Made by a program: the position numbers and the translations under genes | Source: Coriaria nepalensis | Taxonomy: Eukaryota; Streptophyta; Magnoliopsida; Cucurbitales; Coriariaceae | Length of the DNA: 64,000 bases | NCBI GenBank assembly: GCA_027186245.1 | Contig: CP114481.1 | Span: forward strand, 20,181,501 to 20,245,500 | Direction: 5' to 3' | The notes under the pieces: generated by a model | What the model was told of the DNA's origin: nothing | Seen by the model: the letters and a program-made list of their open reading frames with translations, nothing else | Databases searched by the model: none | Part shown: one piece after another, positions 63,008 to 64,000 of the stretch | How the letters are laid out: every line of letters starts with the position of its first letter | How positions within the stretch are numbered: position 1 is the first letter of the stretch

Positions 63008-64000
63008 CACGACTTTCGCGCATAGCTTGCATATTATTTTTCGAACGCAAGTATGAATTTGTTTTATTTTACTGTCATTATCTCAATGACTTTTTGAAAG
63101 TCACGAATTCATTTGAAAGCAATTAAAATGAAATCTATTTTCACACTTCGAACCCGACTTTCGTACATAACTTGCTAATGATCATTTAAGGGCAAGTCTG
63201 CGTTTGTTTTATTTCAGATTCATGTCAATGAGTCTTTTCAAGTCACTAATGCATTTGAAAAAAATTCAAATGAATTCCATTTTTACACTTTAAACACTAC
63301 TTTCGCGGATCACTTGTTGATAATCTTTTTAAAACAAGTATGCATTTGATTTATCATATCTTTATTTCAATGAGTCTTTTCAAGACGATAAATCATTTGG
63401 AAGCAATTGGAGCGAATACTATTTTCGCATTTCAAGCACGACTTTCACGCCTAGCTTGCATATGAATTTTTGAAGGCAAGTATGAATTTGTTTAATCTTA
63501 GAGTCATCATCTCAATGACTCTTTCAAAGTCACTAATTCATTTGAACAGAATTAAAATGAATTCTATTTCCGCACTTCGAACCCGACTTTCGTACATAAC
63601 TTGCTAATGATCATTTAAGGGCAAGTATGTGTTTGTTTTATTTGAGATTCATGTCAATGAGTCTTTTCAAGTCACTAATGCAATTGAAAAAAATTCAAAT
63701 GAATTCTATTTTTACACTTTAAACACTACTTTCGCGGATCACTTGTTGATAATCTTTTTAAGACAAGTATGCATTTGATTTATCTTATATTTATTTTAAT
63801 GAGTCTTTTCAATACAATAAATCATTTGGAAGCCATTGGAGCGAATACTATTTTCGCATTTCAAACACGACTTTCACGCCTAGCTTGCATATGATTTTTT
63901 GAGGGCAAGTATGAATTTGTTTAATCTTAGAGTCATCATCTCAATGAATCTTTGAAAGTCACTAATTCATTTTAACAGAATTAAAATGAATTCTATTTTC
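63008..64000. repeat. Last units of the window, copy of 58.6 kb segment
   Basis: From about 63305 the sequence follows 58586-59200 at an offset of 4719 bp. The two part near 63950, where this copy stays A2 (AATGAATCTTTGAAAG, TTTTAACAG) while the 58.6 kb copy turns into A1. The window ends inside subunit A. Confidence 0.84.

Larger units (their letters stand above)
1..64000. repeat. 429 bp satellite array filling the window
   Basis: Every line of the window can be placed on one 429 bp unit repeated head to tail, about 149 copies, all in the same orientation. The spacing is seen directly: the C/A junction (TTTCAAACACGACTTTC and close variants) falls at 11, 440, 869, 1297, 1726, 2155, 2584 and onward. 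Copies differ by scattered substitutions and a few 1, 5 or 17 bp indels. The window starts and ends inside a unit, so the array extends past both edges. No gene, inverted segment, transposon insertion or unique DNA was seen, so this entry also describes all gene-free stretches. Function is unknown from sequence. Long AT-rich arrays of this kind are typical of eukaryotic centromeric or pericentromeric heterochromatin; that placement is inference. Confidence 0.97.

Noticed and set aside
1..64000. CRISPR array or prokaryotic tandem repeat
   Set aside because: There are no short identical repeats with unique spacers and no cas-like genes; the repeat is 429 bp and continuous.
1..64000. Transposon, LTR or rDNA origin of the array
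   Set aside because: I saw no long terminal repeats, transposase or reverse transcriptase frames, primer binding sites, target duplications or rRNA-like sequence in any unit.
1..64000. Telomeric or simple-sequence repeats
   Set aside because: No TTAGGG, TTTAGGG or TTAGG runs and no microsatellite longer than the A and T runs inside the unit.

Overview
The whole 64 kb is one uninterrupted head-to-tail satellite DNA array. It begins and ends inside a repeat unit, so both flanks lie outside the window. I found no protein-coding gene, RNA gene, transposon or unique-sequence island. Megabase-style tandem satellite of this complexity, AT-rich (about 30% GC by hand count of one subunit), points to a eukaryotic nuclear genome, most likely pericentromeric, centromeric or other heterochromatin. 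I cannot name the species or match the repeat to a known family from memory.

The basic unit is 429 bp, about 149 copies, all in the same orientation. Each unit is three diverged but clearly homologous subunits, A (145 bp), B (142 bp) and C (142 bp), close to the length of DNA in a nucleosome core. The array therefore descends from a ~143 bp ancestor that became a trimer, which then spread. A subunits fall into two main classes: A1 (GTTTTATTTTAGTGTCATT after the TATGAATTT block) and A2 (GTTTAATCTTAGAGTCATC at the same place). A2 has subforms with CTCGCC or CACGCC near the start. B and C also have diagnostic variants.

On top of the 429 bp unit lie local higher-order repeats of 2, 3, 4, 5 and 6 units, each confined to a few kilobases. 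From left to right: mixed units (1-2.15 kb); two 5-unit copies plus a partial third (2.15-7.6 kb); two 4-unit copies (7.6-11.1 kb); a 4/5/4-unit series (12.0-17.6 kb); deletion-bearing mixed units (17.6-21.4 kb); two 5-unit copies (21.4-25.7 kb); a 4-unit block (25.7-27.4 kb) that recurs at 30.4-32.1 kb; three dimers between them (27.4-30.0 kb); two 5-unit copies (33.0-37.3 kb); a 6-unit copy and part of a second (41.1-45.0 kb); a 5-unit block and partial copy (45.0-48.0 kb); a dimer/trimer series made only of A2-class units (48.0-54.4 kb); and a final zone where copies lie 10-13 units apart (55.3-64 kb).

The most interesting signal is a set of short inverted repeats in every unit. All three subunits carry CTTGY-N16-RCAAG at the same place and spacing. 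In C both arms are changed together (CTTGT/ACAAG instead of CTTGC/GCAAG), so pairing is kept. Each subunit also has its own perfect dyad further along. Three A1/A2 chimeric subunits mark recombination or conversion junctions, all in the same short shared stretch next to one of these dyads.
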